A stretch of DNA of 64,000 nt from Saccharopolyspora soli (lineage in GTDB: Bacteria > Actinomycetota > Actinomycetes > Mycobacteriales > Pseudonocardiaceae): positions 1 to 64,000 of the forward strand of contig NZ_JALBWV010000012.1 of the NCBI RefSeq assembly GCF_022678645.1, in the 5' to 3' direction. The notes under the pieces were generated by a model that searched no databases, was not told where the DNA came from, and saw nothing but the letters and a program-made list of their open reading frames with translations. This document shows, one piece after another, positions 49,702 through 58,915 of this stretch; position 1 is the first letter of the stretch; each line of letters begins with the position of its first letter. Position numbers and translations under genes: made by a program.

Positions 49702-52440
49702 ATGTCGCTCTTCGGGCGGGAGCGGGAACAGGAGCGCCTGACCGAGCTGGTCGACGGGGTGCGCCATCGCGGTGGCGCGCTGATCGTCCGGGGCGAGGCT
49801 GGCATCGGGAAGTCGGCCCTGCTGGCCGAGGTGTACGCGCACGCCGCGAACTCCGGGGTGCGGGTGCTGACCACGATCGGCGTGGAGTCCGAGGAACATC
49901 TGCCCTACGCCGGGTTGCACCAGCTCCTGCATCCGATCCGGGCGGGTATCGACGCGCTGCCCGGCCCGCAACGCGCTGCGCTGCGCGCCGCGCTCGGGCT
50001 CGCCGATGAGGCGGTGCAGGACGTGTTCCTGGTCGGGCTGGCCGCCTTGAACCTGCTGGCCGAGGCTGCCGCCGACGCGCCGCTGGTGCTCATCGCCGAG
50101 GACGCCCACCGGTTGGACCGGTCCAGCGCCGACGTGCTCGCCTTCGTGGCTCGCCGTCTGGAGTCCGAGCCGATCGTGCTGATCATGACCGTGCGCGACG
50201 GCGCGATGTCCCGCTTCGACGACGCCGGACTGCCTTCGATGCGGGTCGAGCGGCTGCCGGAGGACGCCGCCGCCGAACTCCTCGACGCGGTCGCTCCCGA
50301 ACTCGCCGCGCCGGTTCGGTCGCGACTGCTGCGGGAGGCCGCTGGCAATCCGCTGGCGCTGACCGAACTGCCAGACGCGGTGCGGCGCCTGGGCGGCGAC
50401 GCGGTGCTGCTAGCCACCTTGCCGCTGACCGTTCGCCTCGAACGGGCATTCACCGCCCGCGTGGCGGGACTGCCCGCCGAAACCCGCACGAGCCTGTTGA
50501 TCGCCGCGCTCAACGACAGCGGCTCCATCGCCGAGACCCTGGCTGCCGCCACATCGGCGCTCGGGACAGAGGTCGGCGTGGCTGTTCTGACGCCTGCGGT
50601 CGAGGCACGGCTGATCGAGCTCGGCCCCAGCACGCTGGCCTTCCGACATCCGCTGATGCGCTCGGCAATCCCGCAGGCCGCGGATGCCGCCGAGCGGCAG
50701 GCAGCCCATCGGGCGTTGGCTGCGACGTTGAGCGGGCAGCCGGACCGGCAGGCATGGCACCGGGCGGCGGCCACCGCCGGGACGGACGAGAGCGTCGCCG
50801 TCGAGCTGGAGCTGACCGCTGACCGCGCCCAGCGCCGGGGTGGCGTCTCCGCTGCCGTCGCGGCTCTGGAGCAATCGGCGCGGTTGAGCGACGTTCCGGC
50901 TCTGCGGGCCGAGCGGCTGCTGCGGGCGGCCGATCTCGCGGTCGAGTCGGGCCGCCGAGACGTCGTCGAGCGCCTGTTGGGCGAGGTGGCGACGTTGGAG
51001 CTCTCAGCACAGCAGCGCGCTCGGGCCACCTGGCTGTTGAGCAGCTTCGACGATGGGATGCGCAGCGACGCGGCGGGACCGGTGGAGCTCGCCGGGCTAG
51101 CCGAGTCGGTCGCCACCGGCGGCGATGTCGACCTTGCCATGCGCATCCTCTGGGGCGCCGGGATGCGCTGCTTCTGGACCGAGCCCGGCCTGGTCGCCCG
51201 ACAGCACCTCATCACCGTGGCGGACCGCCTGCCCATCGACGAATGCGATCCGCGCATGGTGGCGATCTCGGCGTACGTCGCTCCGATCGAACGCGGTGGT
51301 GCCGTCCTGGCCAACCTCCAGGAGCTGGCCGGTGTTTCGGGCGGAGATCCGCAGGTGGAGCGCTTCCTCGGCAGTGCCGCGTTGCAGGTCGGGGCGTTCG
51401 ACCTGTCGGCGCGGTTTTCCGCTGCCGCGCTGTCCGGGTTGCGGGCCCAGGGCAGGCTCGGACTCCTGACGCGGGCGCTGGCAGTCCAGGCGTGGAGTTC
51501 GGTGCGCCTCGGTGACCTCGCGGTGGCGCTGCCCGCCGCCGAGGAAGCCAGCCGACTCGGCCAGGAGACCAACCAGCCGTTCATGTACGGGTTGGCCAAG
51601 GCGGTCCAGGCCGAGATAGCCGCGCTTCGCGGTGCTTACCAGCAGGCCAAGGTCCTGGCCGCGGAGGCGGAGCAGGTCGGCTTGGCCGCAGGCGCCCGGC
51701 CGGTGCTGGCCACCGTGCAAGTGGCGCGCGGCCTGACCGCGCTCGGCGAGGGGCGCTACGCCGACGCCTTCGCGGACTTCCAGCGGATGCACGACCCCCC
51801 CGACCCGGCCTACCAGCGCGCCCTGCGCTGCTACTCCGTCGCGGAGCTCGCGGAAGCCGCGATCCGCACCGGTCAGGCCGACGCGATGCGCGAGACCGTG
51901 CGCGAGCTGGAGGCGTTCGCGCCATCGATGTCGTCACCGGCTCTGCACATCGGCCTGCGCTACGCGCGGGCCGTCCTCGCGCAGGGTGACGACGCGGAAG
52001 ACTTGTTCAAGGCCGCGCTGACCGCCGACCTGACCGGATGGCCGCTCGAACGCGCGCGCATCCAACTCGTCTTCGGCGAGTGGCTGCGACGGCAGCGTCG
52101 GGTGGCCGAGTCCCGGTTGCACCTCCGGGCGGCCCGCGAGACCTACGACGCCCTCGGGGTGGTCCTGTGGAGCGAACGGGCCCGCGACGAACTGCGCGCC
52201 GCCGGTGAGACGAGTCCCCGTCGCAGCGCGGACGCCCGCGACCAACTCACCGCACACGAGCTGAACATCGCCCAGCTGGCCGCCGAGGGCCTGACCAACC
52301 GCGAGATCGGCCAGCGGCTCTACCTGTCCCACCGGACCGTGAGCACGCACCTGCACCGGATCTTCCCCAAGCTCGGCATCACCTCCCGCGCCGAGCTCGG
52401 ACAGGTGCTCCGGCCCAGCACCGAGCCGCCTTCCGCGTAG
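49702..52440 (+). CDS. LAL-type LuxR family transcription regulator
   Basis: The 912-residue protein has an N-terminal AAA/STAND ATPase with Walker A RGEAGIGKSALL (about 30-40) and Walker B LVLIAEDAHRLD. A long TPR-like helical middle follows, then a C-terminal LuxR helix-turn-helix: LTAHELNIAQLAAEGLTNREIGQRL, LSHRTVSTHLHRIFPKLGI. Large ATP-binding LuxR proteins often control catabolic or secondary-metabolite genes. The neighbouring alpha/beta hydrolase gene could be a target, but this is unproven. ATG after GGAGCGCGGGAA. Confidence 0.92.
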   Translation: MSLFGREREQERLTELVDGVRHRGGALIVRGEAGIGKSALLAEVYAHAANSGVRVLTTIGVESEEHLPYAGLHQLLHPIRAGIDALPGPQRAALRAALGLADEAVQDVFLVGLAALNLLAEAAADAPLVLIAEDAHRLDRSSADVLAFVARRLESEPIVLIMTVRDGAMSRFDDAGLPSMRVERLPEDAAAELLDAVAPELAAPVRSRLLREAAGNPLALTELPDAVRRLGGDAVLLATLPLTVRLERAFTARVAGLPAETRTSLLIAALNDSGSIAETLAAATSALGTEVGVAVLTPAVEARLIELGPSTLAFRHPLMRSAIPQAADAAERQAAHRALAATLSGQPDRQAWHRAAATAGTDESVAVELELTADRAQRRGGVSAAVAALEQSARLSDVPALRAERLLRAADLAVESGRRDVVERLLGEVATLELSAQQRARATWLLSSFDDGMRSDAAGPVELAGLAESVATGGDVDLAMRILWGAGMRCFWTEPGLVARQHLITVADRLPIDECDPRMVAISAYVAPIERGGAVLANLQELAGVSGGDPQVERFLGSAALQVGAFDLSARFSAAALSGLRAQGRLGLLTRALAVQAWSSVRLGDLAVALPAAEEASRLGQETNQPFMYGLAKAVQAEIAALRGAYQQAKVLAAEAEQVGLAAGARPVLATVQVARGLTALGEGRYADAFADFQRMHDPPDPAYQRALRCYSVAELAEAAIRTGQADAMRETVRELEAFAPSMSSPALHIGLRYARAVLAQGDDAEDLFKAALTADLTGWPLERARIQLVFGEWLRRQRRVAESRLHLRAARETYDALGVVLWSERARDELRAAGETSPRRSADARDQLTAHELNIAQLAAEGLTNREIGQRLYLSHRTVSTHLHRIFPKLGITSRAELGQVLRPSTEPPSA

Positions 52441-52449
52441 CGGGTGCGC

Positions 52450-52474
52450 GGTGACGTACACGGACAGCGTCACC
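52450..52474 (+). terminator. Weak hairpin after the LuxR gene
   Basis: GGTGACG (52450-52456) and CGTCACC (52468-52474) form a 7-bp stem with an 11-base loop ten bases after the stop; no T-run. Confidence 0.25.
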
Positions 52475-52650
52475 CGACGGGCGCGGAGCCGATCAGTGGG
52501 CACCTAGTTTTCGCAGCTGTGCCGAACCGAAGACACGAGGCATCAGCCGCCGCCTCCAGAACCGAACCAACGAGCAGTCGAGCGACACCTTGATGGTGTT
52601 GCTCGACCATGCTTGACGTACTGATACGAACTTTCGCAGGAGAATTCCAG

Positions 52651-53673
52651 ATGCTTAGCAGGAGGCAATTTTCGCAGGGTTTCGCGGCGGCGTTGGCGGG
52701 AGCCTCGCTCGTCGGCTGCTCGGCGAAATCCGCTTCAGCACCGGCGAGTGCGACAGCAGCGACGGGTGCTGGGACGCATACGTCTTTCGGCCCGTTGAAG
52801 CAGATCGAGGCTGGTCTCGTGAACATCGGATACGCCGAAGCGGGTCCCGCCGATGGTCCTGCGGTGATTCTGCTGCACGGCTGGCCGTACGACATCCACA
52901 GCTACGTCGATGTGGCCCCGGCGTTGGCAGCGGCGGGTTACCGGGTGATCGTGCCGTATCTGCGCGGCTACGGCACCACGCGCTTCCTCTCCGACAAGAC
53001 GTTCCGGAATGCCCAGCAGTCCGCGGTCGCGCTGGACATCATCGCGCTAATGGACGCCCTCAAGATCAACAGGGCGGTCCTCGGCGGTTTCGACTGGGGA
53101 GCGCGGACGGCCGACGTCATAGCAGCGCTCTGGCCGGAACGTTGCAAGGCGCTCGTCTCGGTGAGCGGTTACCTGATCACCAATCTCAAAGCGAACCTGC
53201 AGCCGCTTCCGCCAGCGGCCGAATTGGGGTGGTGGTACCAGTACTACTTCGCCACCGAACGCGGCGTGCTCGGCTACCGCCAGAACTCCCACGACTTCAA
53301 CAAGCTCATCTGGAAGATCGCCTCGCCGAAGTGGAATTTCGACGACGCCACGTTCGACCGCACCGCGGCGTCCTTCGACAACCCGGACCACGTCGACATC
53401 GTCATCCACAACTACCGCTGGCGGCTGAGCCTGGCCCCCGGCGAGCCGCAATACGACCAGCTCGAACAGAAGCTCGCCGGATCTCCCGTCATCACCGTGC
53501 CCACCATCACCATCGCCAGTGATTTCGACGGGGCCGCGGCGGACGGAGCGGCGTACCGCAAGCAGTTCCCGGGCAAGTACGAGCACCGGATCCTCAAGAA
53601 CATCGGCCACAACGTGCCGCAAGAAGCCCCGCAGGACTTCACCAAGGCCATCATCGACGTCGACCGCTTCTGA
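52651..53673 (+). CDS. Exported alpha/beta hydrolase (epoxide hydrolase/haloalkane dehalogenase type)
   Basis: The 340-residue protein has an RR signal (SRRQFSQGFAAAL) and a possible lipobox (ASLVGC, Cys about 25), then an alpha/beta-hydrolase core. The oxyanion region is LLHGWPYD, the nucleophile Asp is in GGFDWGART, and the catalytic His is in NIGHNVPQEAPQDF. An Asp nucleophile points to epoxide hydrolase or dehalogenase-like chemistry. The ATG at 52651 follows CAGGAG. Codon third positions look slightly less GC-rich than neighbours, so recent acquisition is possible. Confidence 0.85.
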   Translation: MLSRRQFSQGFAAALAGASLVGCSAKSASAPASATAATGAGTHTSFGPLKQIEAGLVNIGYAEAGPADGPAVILLHGWPYDIHSYVDVAPALAAAGYRVIVPYLRGYGTTRFLSDKTFRNAQQSAVALDIIALMDALKINRAVLGGFDWGARTADVIAALWPERCKALVSVSGYLITNLKANLQPLPPAAELGWWYQYYFATERGVLGYRQNSHDFNKLIWKIASPKWNFDDATFDRTAASFDNPDHVDIVIHNYRWRLSLAPGEPQYDQLEQKLAGSPVITVPTITIASDFDGAAADGAAYRKQFPGKYEHRILKNIGHNVPQEAPQDFTKAIIDVDRF

Positions 53674-53808
53674 TACCGGCGAGCCGCCATCCGGGCACGG
53701 TCGGTCTGCTCCGATACCACGGGCAATGGTCAGGGGCCAGGCCTACGCTGACCCGTGGAGGCAGCACGGTGCGGCCAGAGCCGCGCCGCTCGGGGTGGAG
53801 GCTTGGTC

Positions 53809-54807
53809 ATGGGTGATGCTGTCACGTTGGACATCGGGGGCACCGAGGTATCGGTGTCGCATCCCGACAAGGTGTTCTTCAGCCAGCGCGGCGAGACGAA
53901 ACTCGACCTGGTCCGCTACTACCAGGCCGTCGCCGAGCCGCTGATGACGGCTTTGCGGGGGCGGCCGCTGCTGTTGGAGCGGTACCCCGACGGGGCGGGT
54001 GGCAAGTCCTTCTTCCAGAAACGGGTGCCGAAGTCGGCACCGTCGTGGTTGCAGACCACGGTGGTGGCCACCCCCAACGGCACCACCAGCGACGCCCTGG
54101 TGGGCGCCGACCTGGCGCACGTGATCTGGGGGGTCAACCTCGGTTGCCTGGGCTTCCACGTGTGGCCGTACCACGCCGACTCCCCCGAGTTCACCGACGA
54201 GTTGCGCATTGATCTCGACCCGTCTCCCGGCGTGCGGTTTCCCCAGGTGCAGGAGGCGGCTTCGGCGACTCGCGAAATGCTCGGCGAACTAGGCATCGAT
54301 GCGCGGCTGAAGACCTCCGGATCTCGCGGTCTGCACATCTACGCCGCGTTGCAGCCGCGCTGGGACGGCTACGAAGTGCGCGCGGCCGCGGTCGCGTTGG
54401 CCCGCGCTCTGGAGAAGCGCCACCCCGACCTGATCACCGCGAAGTGGTGGAAGGAGGAACGCGGTGCTCGGGTGTTCGTGGACTTCAACCAGAACGCGCC
54501 GCACAAGACCGTTTTCGGTGCGTGGTGCGCGCGTCCCCGCGTCGGCGCGCAGGTCTCGACACCGATCAGCTGGGACGAACTGGCGGACGTCGAGCCGGAC
54601 GCGCTGACCATCGCCACCGTGCCGGAGCGGGTCGCCGAGCGGGGCGATCCGTGGGCCGATCAGCAGCCGCAGTCGATCGAGCCGCTGCTCGAATGGTCGC
54701 GCCGCGACCTCGCCGCCGGACTCGGCGACGCCCCCTGGCCGCCGGTCTACCCCAAGCAACCGGGCGAACCACCACGGGTCGCACCCAGCCGCGCCAAACG
54801 CACCTAG
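53809..54807 (+). CDS. LigD-type polymerase/primase (non-homologous end joining)
   Basis: The 332-residue protein is a stand-alone LigD polymerase domain (archaeo-eukaryotic primase fold). It has SHPDKVFFSQ, FFQKRVPKSAPSW, the catalytic acidic pair in ELRIDLDPSPG, KTSGSRGLHIY and KWWKEERGARVFVDFNQNAPHKT. It adds nucleotides at double-strand breaks with Ku and ligase, which are encoded elsewhere. The ATG at 53809 follows GGTGGAGG. Its TAG stop coincides with the first base of a repeat element. Confidence 0.92.
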   Translation: MGDAVTLDIGGTEVSVSHPDKVFFSQRGETKLDLVRYYQAVAEPLMTALRGRPLLLERYPDGAGGKSFFQKRVPKSAPSWLQTTVVATPNGTTSDALVGADLAHVIWGVNLGCLGFHVWPYHADSPEFTDELRIDLDPSPGVRFPQVQEAASATREMLGELGIDARLKTSGSRGLHIYAALQPRWDGYEVRAAAVALARALEKRHPDLITAKWWKEERGARVFVDFNQNAPHKTVFGAWCARPRVGAQVSTPISWDELADVEPDALTIATVPERVAERGDPWADQQPQSIEPLLEWSRRDLAAGLGDAPWPPVYPKQPGEPPRVAPSRAKRT

Positions 54808-55066
54808 AGGGTGCGCGACTGGTCTTGCGTGGCGGTGCGGGTAGCGGAACCTCAACAGTGCTATGCGGGGACACCCGCACCCCGGGCTATCTCGACTCCG
54901 GGATCCCCGACATCATGTATGCCAATACGCCACGTCGGGGCAGGTCCTCCCCGAGAACGCCAGTGGGCACAGTCTGAGAACCTGCGGCGGTGCAAGTGGC
55001 GAGAGCGGAGGAAAGCGGCAGACGCCGCTCGCCTGACGATCACCCACGTCACAACCCAATCCGCGC
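54807..55066 (+). mobile_element. MITE-like repeat element, family B copy 1
   Basis: About 260 bases that begin GAGGGTGCGCG on the G of the LigD stop codon and end near AATCCGCGC. They align with the reverse complement of copy 2 (60757-61051). Shared blocks are TTGCGTGGCGGTGCGGGT, GGATCCCCGAC, GTCGGGGC, CTGAGAACC and GCGGCGGTGCAAGT. An inner inverted repeat CCCCGAC (54905-54911)/GTCGGGG (54934-54940) is kept; the outer 16-bp arms of copy 2 have decayed. No ORF I would support lies inside. This fills the gap before the DUF418 gene. Confidence 0.65.
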
Positions 55067-55119
55067 GATTCGGACCACCGCCCGCCGGGTGGTCCCGGCG
55101 GGCATCGTGCGGGACCAGG

Positions 55120-56379
55120 TCACCGCGCCAGCGCGGTCGAAGCTCGGGTCGAAGTCCAGTGCAGGACCCGTTCGAGCGGGCCGCGACCGAGCAATGGTCG
55201 CCACAGTCCGCAGAACAGCACAGCCACCAGGACGAACGCGATCAGCGGCAGCCACGCGTGTGCCGCCAGGGATTGCGAGTTGGCGTCGATCACGAACTTC
55301 AGCGCCACGACTTGCAGTGTGTAGACGGTCAGGGCCAGCGCACCGACGGCCGTCAGCGGTGCGAGCGGCGTTCGCAGCCGATCGGCGACGAACAGGCAGA
55401 GCGCGAGGACAGCCAAGGCGAAACCGGTGGAGCCCACTATCTCGAACGTGGTTCCGGAATGGGGTGCGTCGAGCAGCAGCAGCGCTGGATTGCTGGTGGG
55501 AACCGTTCCGAAGCTCACCATCTGCAGCAGTTCCAACGGGGTCTTGCCGACCTGGTCGGCGAATGGTCGCAACGCGTCCAGGATCGGGGTCAAAGCTTGG
55601 AGCCCGCCGAACACGTGCAGGGCGAGCCAGGACCCGCCGGAGCCGAGCACAGCCAGGCCGACGCCGGTGCCGAGCAGCCGCAGGCGAACTGCGGTCGAGC
55701 GCAGGTCGAGCCGCCCGACGGCGAGGCCGACCAGCACGAACGGCATCCAGGTCAACACCGGGTAGGCACCGTCGAGGAGCAGCCGGAGGAGCCCGGCACC
55801 CGCGTCGGACGGCGTCGCCAGATCGCTGAAGGACAGCGCTCCGCCCGCGGTTTGCTCGCCGAGCGAGCGGCGGATGAAGAACGAGAGCAACGGCGCGACG
55901 ACCGCCCAGATCCCGGCGAGCACCGCGAGGACGGCTGGCGACAACCGCAGAACTGGTAGGGCCAGCAGGAAGTACACGGCGTAGAACGACAGGATCACCA
56001 TGACCGGAGTACCGAGCTGGGTGAGCGCCATGCCGAGGACGAACAGGATCGCCGCTCGCACCGCGATGCGGATCCGGTCCCGCCGCAGCGCTAGGCCGTC
56101 ATGCGGCTGGCTGCCGCCGGTCAGCAACGCCAGCGACACCCCGGCCAACGTGGCGAACAGGATCGAGGCGTGCCCGTTGCCGAAAGCGGCCAGCACTCCG
56201 GCCGCGGTGCCCGCGTGCGGATCGAGCATCAGCGGTCCGATGTGCGCGACGAACATGCCCAGCACGGCTAACGCGCGAGCCAGATCGACACCGTTGAGGC
56301 GAGGTTGCGCGGCCTTTGCGCCGGAGGTGTCGACAGCGCGGGGCAGCACGACTGTTGGACTTTCGTTCGGGTTGACCAT
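55120..56379 (-). CDS. DUF418/acyltransferase-like membrane protein
   Basis: The 419-residue protein has about ten hydrophobic segments. The N-terminal LNGVDLARALAVLGMFVAHIGP resembles heparan-alpha-glucosaminide acetyltransferase-like (DUF1624) proteins. The C-terminal part (VALKFVID...LFCGLWRPLLGRGPLERVLHW) is the DUF418 signature. Such proteins may acylate cell-envelope glycans; no substrate can be named. The ATG is at 56379; the gene is divergent from the histidine kinase gene. Confidence 0.82.
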   Translation of the reverse strand: MVNPNESPTVVLPRAVDTSGAKAAQPRLNGVDLARALAVLGMFVAHIGPLMLDPHAGTAAGVLAAFGNGHASILFATLAGVSLALLTGGSQPHDGLALRRDRIRIAVRAAILFVLGMALTQLGTPVMVILSFYAVYFLLALPVLRLSPAVLAVLAGIWAVVAPLLSFFIRRSLGEQTAGGALSFSDLATPSDAGAGLLRLLLDGAYPVLTWMPFVLVGLAVGRLDLRSTAVRLRLLGTGVGLAVLGSGGSWLALHVFGGLQALTPILDALRPFADQVGKTPLELLQMVSFGTVPTSNPALLLLDAPHSGTTFEIVGSTGFALAVLALCLFVADRLRTPLAPLTAVGALALTVYTLQVVALKFVIDANSQSLAAHAWLPLIAFVLVAVLFCGLWRPLLGRGPLERVLHWTSTRASTALAR

Positions 56380-56546
56380 GCAACAAAGCTATGGCGCGGG
56401 GCGCTACGCGGGCGTCGTCCGCAGGTGCCATCTGCTGATCATCCTGTGATCGCAGGAAAATCGCAGATCAGCCGGGAGCTGTCATACCTGGGGACTACGA
56501 CCCCAGGCCAATTCGGTCCCGGTGCGATTCCCATAGGCTTTCCGGT

Positions 56547-57767
56547 GTGGCAGAGCCAAAGCTGATCGCGAACCTCCCGGAGCCGACCGGTTCGGACGAT
56601 CTGCGGTACTTCCTCGGCTCGCGGCCGGGCTGGCTGGCGCGGGTACCGAGATGGGTGGTGCTCGCCGCCATCAGCGGATTCGTCCTGCTGATCTCGGTCT
56701 GGAGCGTTTTCAAGAACCAGCCCCCTGGCGCGCCCGTCCCGTTCCTGGACCTCGCGATCGTGCTGGTGGGCTCGCTGGCCCTGCTGGCGATGCGCCGTTT
56801 TCCAGCCTCCGTCACGACGTTCACGGTTCTCGCGCACCTCGTGACCCCGATGTTCTTGGGAGACCTCGTAGCGCTGTACGCGCTGGGCGCCTACGGCCGG
56901 AAGCGCTGGCAGATCTGGAGCGTCGCGGCGCTCGCCGTCTTGGCGTATCCCGGCTTGCTGCGCACCTTCCCGCCAGACGACGGGTTCCTTTTCCAAACTC
57001 TCCCCGCGATCTTGGTCCTCAACCTCTTCCCCCTCGTCGTCGGGCTCTACATGGCCGGGCGCCGCAGCCGGTTGTTCCACTGGGTGGAGCGAGCCGAACG
57101 CGCCGAACGCGAGCAGGCCCTGATCGCCGAGCGAACCCGCGCCGAGGAACGCACCCGCATGGCCCGCGAGATGCACGACTCCATCGCGCACCAGGTGAGT
57201 CTGGTCGTGGTGCACGCGGGTGCGCTGGAGCTCGTCGTGAAGCGGGACCCGGAGCAGGCCGCCCGCGCGGCGGCGACCATCCAGGAGGTCGGCCGGGGCG
57301 CGCTGAACGAGCTGCGGCAGATGATCGGCGTGCTGCGCGCCGATCCGTCCGACGACACACCCGAACCGCCCCAGCCGACCTTGCGGGACGTCGAAGCGCT
57401 GGTTTCCGCCTCCAGCGACGCGGGGCTGGAGGCGGAACTGCGCGTCGAAGGGGAGCGCCGACCGCTGCCCGATCACATCGAGCGCGCCGCGTACCGGGTC
57501 ATCCAGGAGGCGTTGACGAACGTGCACAAGCACGCGGGCGGATCCAAGGCGACGGTCACGCTCACCTACGAGCCGGAGCGCCTGGTGACTTCGATCCGCA
57601 ACACCCGGCCCGCCAAGGATTTCCGGCGCAGCCTGCCCAGCGGCGGGCAGGGCCTGATCGGACTCGCCGAACGCGTGCAATTGGCCGGTGGCACCATCGA
57701 CTCCGGCCCACTGCCCGACGGCGGATTCCAGGTGACCGCAACGGTTCCCGCCGCGGAACCGGCCTGA
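56547..57767 (+). CDS. Orphan NarL-type sensor histidine kinase
   Basis: The 406-residue protein has four to five membrane segments (35-170), a short linker coiled coil, and the HisKA_3 box with His210 in RMAREMHDSIAHQVSLVV. It ends with an HATPase domain (IQEALTNVHKHA, GQGLIGLAERV). No response regulator gene is adjacent, unlike most of this family. A TAGGCT -10-like box ends seven bases before the GTG, so the mRNA may be leaderless. Confidence 0.9.
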   Translation: MAEPKLIANLPEPTGSDDLRYFLGSRPGWLARVPRWVVLAAISGFVLLISVWSVFKNQPPGAPVPFLDLAIVLVGSLALLAMRRFPASVTTFTVLAHLVTPMFLGDLVALYALGAYGRKRWQIWSVAALAVLAYPGLLRTFPPDDGFLFQTLPAILVLNLFPLVVGLYMAGRRSRLFHWVERAERAEREQALIAERTRAEERTRMAREMHDSIAHQVSLVVVHAGALELVVKRDPEQAARAAATIQEVGRGALNELRQMIGVLRADPSDDTPEPPQPTLRDVEALVSASSDAGLEAELRVEGERRPLPDHIERAAYRVIQEALTNVHKHAGGSKATVTLTYEPERLVTSIRNTRPAKDFRRSLPSGGQGLIGLAERVQLAGGTIDSGPLPDGGFQVTATVPAAEPA

Positions 57768-57831
57768 CTTCGTGGCGTGGCGATTGCGCGCGAAAGCGCC
57801 CCTACGCAAGCCAATCCGCGCACCCCTCCTA
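57766..57831 (-). repeat. Short remnant of repeat family B
   Basis: Read on the minus strand, immediately after the beta-lactamase TAG stop: GGGGTGCGCGGATTGG then CTTGCG. This matches the end of the 295-bp element (GGGTGCGCGGATTGGG). The rest is a short GC-rich hairpin (GCGATTGCGCGCGAAAGCGC). It is only about 60 bases long. Confidence 0.35.
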
Positions 57832-58746
57832 CCCGAGGGCTTCGGCGACGAAGCGGGCGCCGTCGGCGAACAGGGCGCTGTTGACTTCGGCGTCCTGCTC
57901 CGCGCGGCTGGACAGCATCGCGATCACGATCGGATCGCCGTGGTCGGTCCAGGTCACCGCGATGTCGTTGGCCGCGCCGTAGGAGCCCGTGCCGGTCTTG
58001 TCGCCGGTTCGCCAGGAGGGCGGCAAGCCAGCGCGGATCCGCTCGTTCCCGGTGGTGTTGGCGATGAGCCAGTTGGTCAGCTGGTCGCGCTCGGGTTGCC
58101 CGAGGGCGTCGCCCAGCACCAAAGCCTGATAGCCCGCCGCGATCCCGGCCGGGGTGGTGGTGTCCCGCTCGTCGCCGGGGATCGCGCTGTTGAGCTCCGT
58201 TTCCCAGCGGTCCAGCCGAGTGCTGCCGTCGCCGATCGAGCGCGCGAACGGGGCGATCGCCGCCGGGCCGCCCAGTTCGGCGAGCAGCAGGTTGCCCGCC
58301 GTGTTGTCGCTGTGCGTGATCGCCGCGTAGCACAGATCGGCGACGGTCATGCCGGTTGCCACGTTGGTTTCGGTGATCGGTGAGTTCTCCACCAGATCTT
58401 CGCTGGTGTAGCGGATCACCTTCGCGAAGTAGCCGGTGGCCAGCGGGTGGGCGCGCAGCAGGGCGGCGGCCGCGTAGGTCTTGAACGTGGAGCAGATCGC
58501 GAACCGCTCGTCGGCGCGGTGTTCCAGAGCACGGCCGGTGCGCACGTTGCGCGCCGACAGCCCCAGCCGCACGTCGTACCGGCGTTCCAGGTCGGCGAAC
58601 ACCGGCTCGTGCTGGCGACCCGGTTCCTGCGGGGCGCTGCCGGGTGCCGCCGACACTCCAGCCGAACCGCACCCGGCCAGCAACGGAGCGGCCAGCAACG
58701 CGCCGAGGACCGCTCGGCGTCCGACGCGAAATTCGTGGTGCTGCAA
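57829..58746 (-). CDS. Class A beta-lactamase, exported
   Basis: The 305-residue serine hydrolase has an RR-containing signal with a lipobox ([18 protein letters not shown]), suggesting a Tat lipoprotein. All class A motifs are present: STFK (86-89), SDN (146-148), ETELN (182-186, the Glu166 equivalent) and KTGTG (250-254). The TTG at 58746 is chosen because GGAG lies seven bases upstream and no ATG or GTG fits. It hydrolyses beta-lactams; spectrum not predictable. Confidence 0.92.
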   Translation of the reverse strand: MQHHEFRVGRRAVLGALLAAPLLAGCGSAGVSAAPGSAPQEPGRQHEPVFADLERRYDVRLGLSARNVRTGRALEHRADERFAICSTFKTYAAAALLRAHPLATGYFAKVIRYTSEDLVENSPITETNVATGMTVADLCYAAITHSDNTAGNLLLAELGGPAAIAPFARSIGDGSTRLDRWETELNSAIPGDERDTTTPAGIAAGYQALVLGDALGQPERDQLTNWLIANTTGNERIRAGLPPSWRTGDKTGTGSYGAANDIAVTWTDHGDPIVIAMLSSRAEQDAEVNSALFADGARFVAEALG

Positions 58747-58915
58747 GGAAATTCTCCATTCAGATTGGGCGAGGCGGAACACCGATCCGCCGCCACTGAA
58801 GCAGCACCCCGATCGATAGCGCCAATCCGCACAACCCGCTCGGGCGATAGCGGATCGATATGAACACAGTTGCCGAGCCCTGCCCCCGCCCATTCGAACC
58901 GGCGAAAAATTTCGA

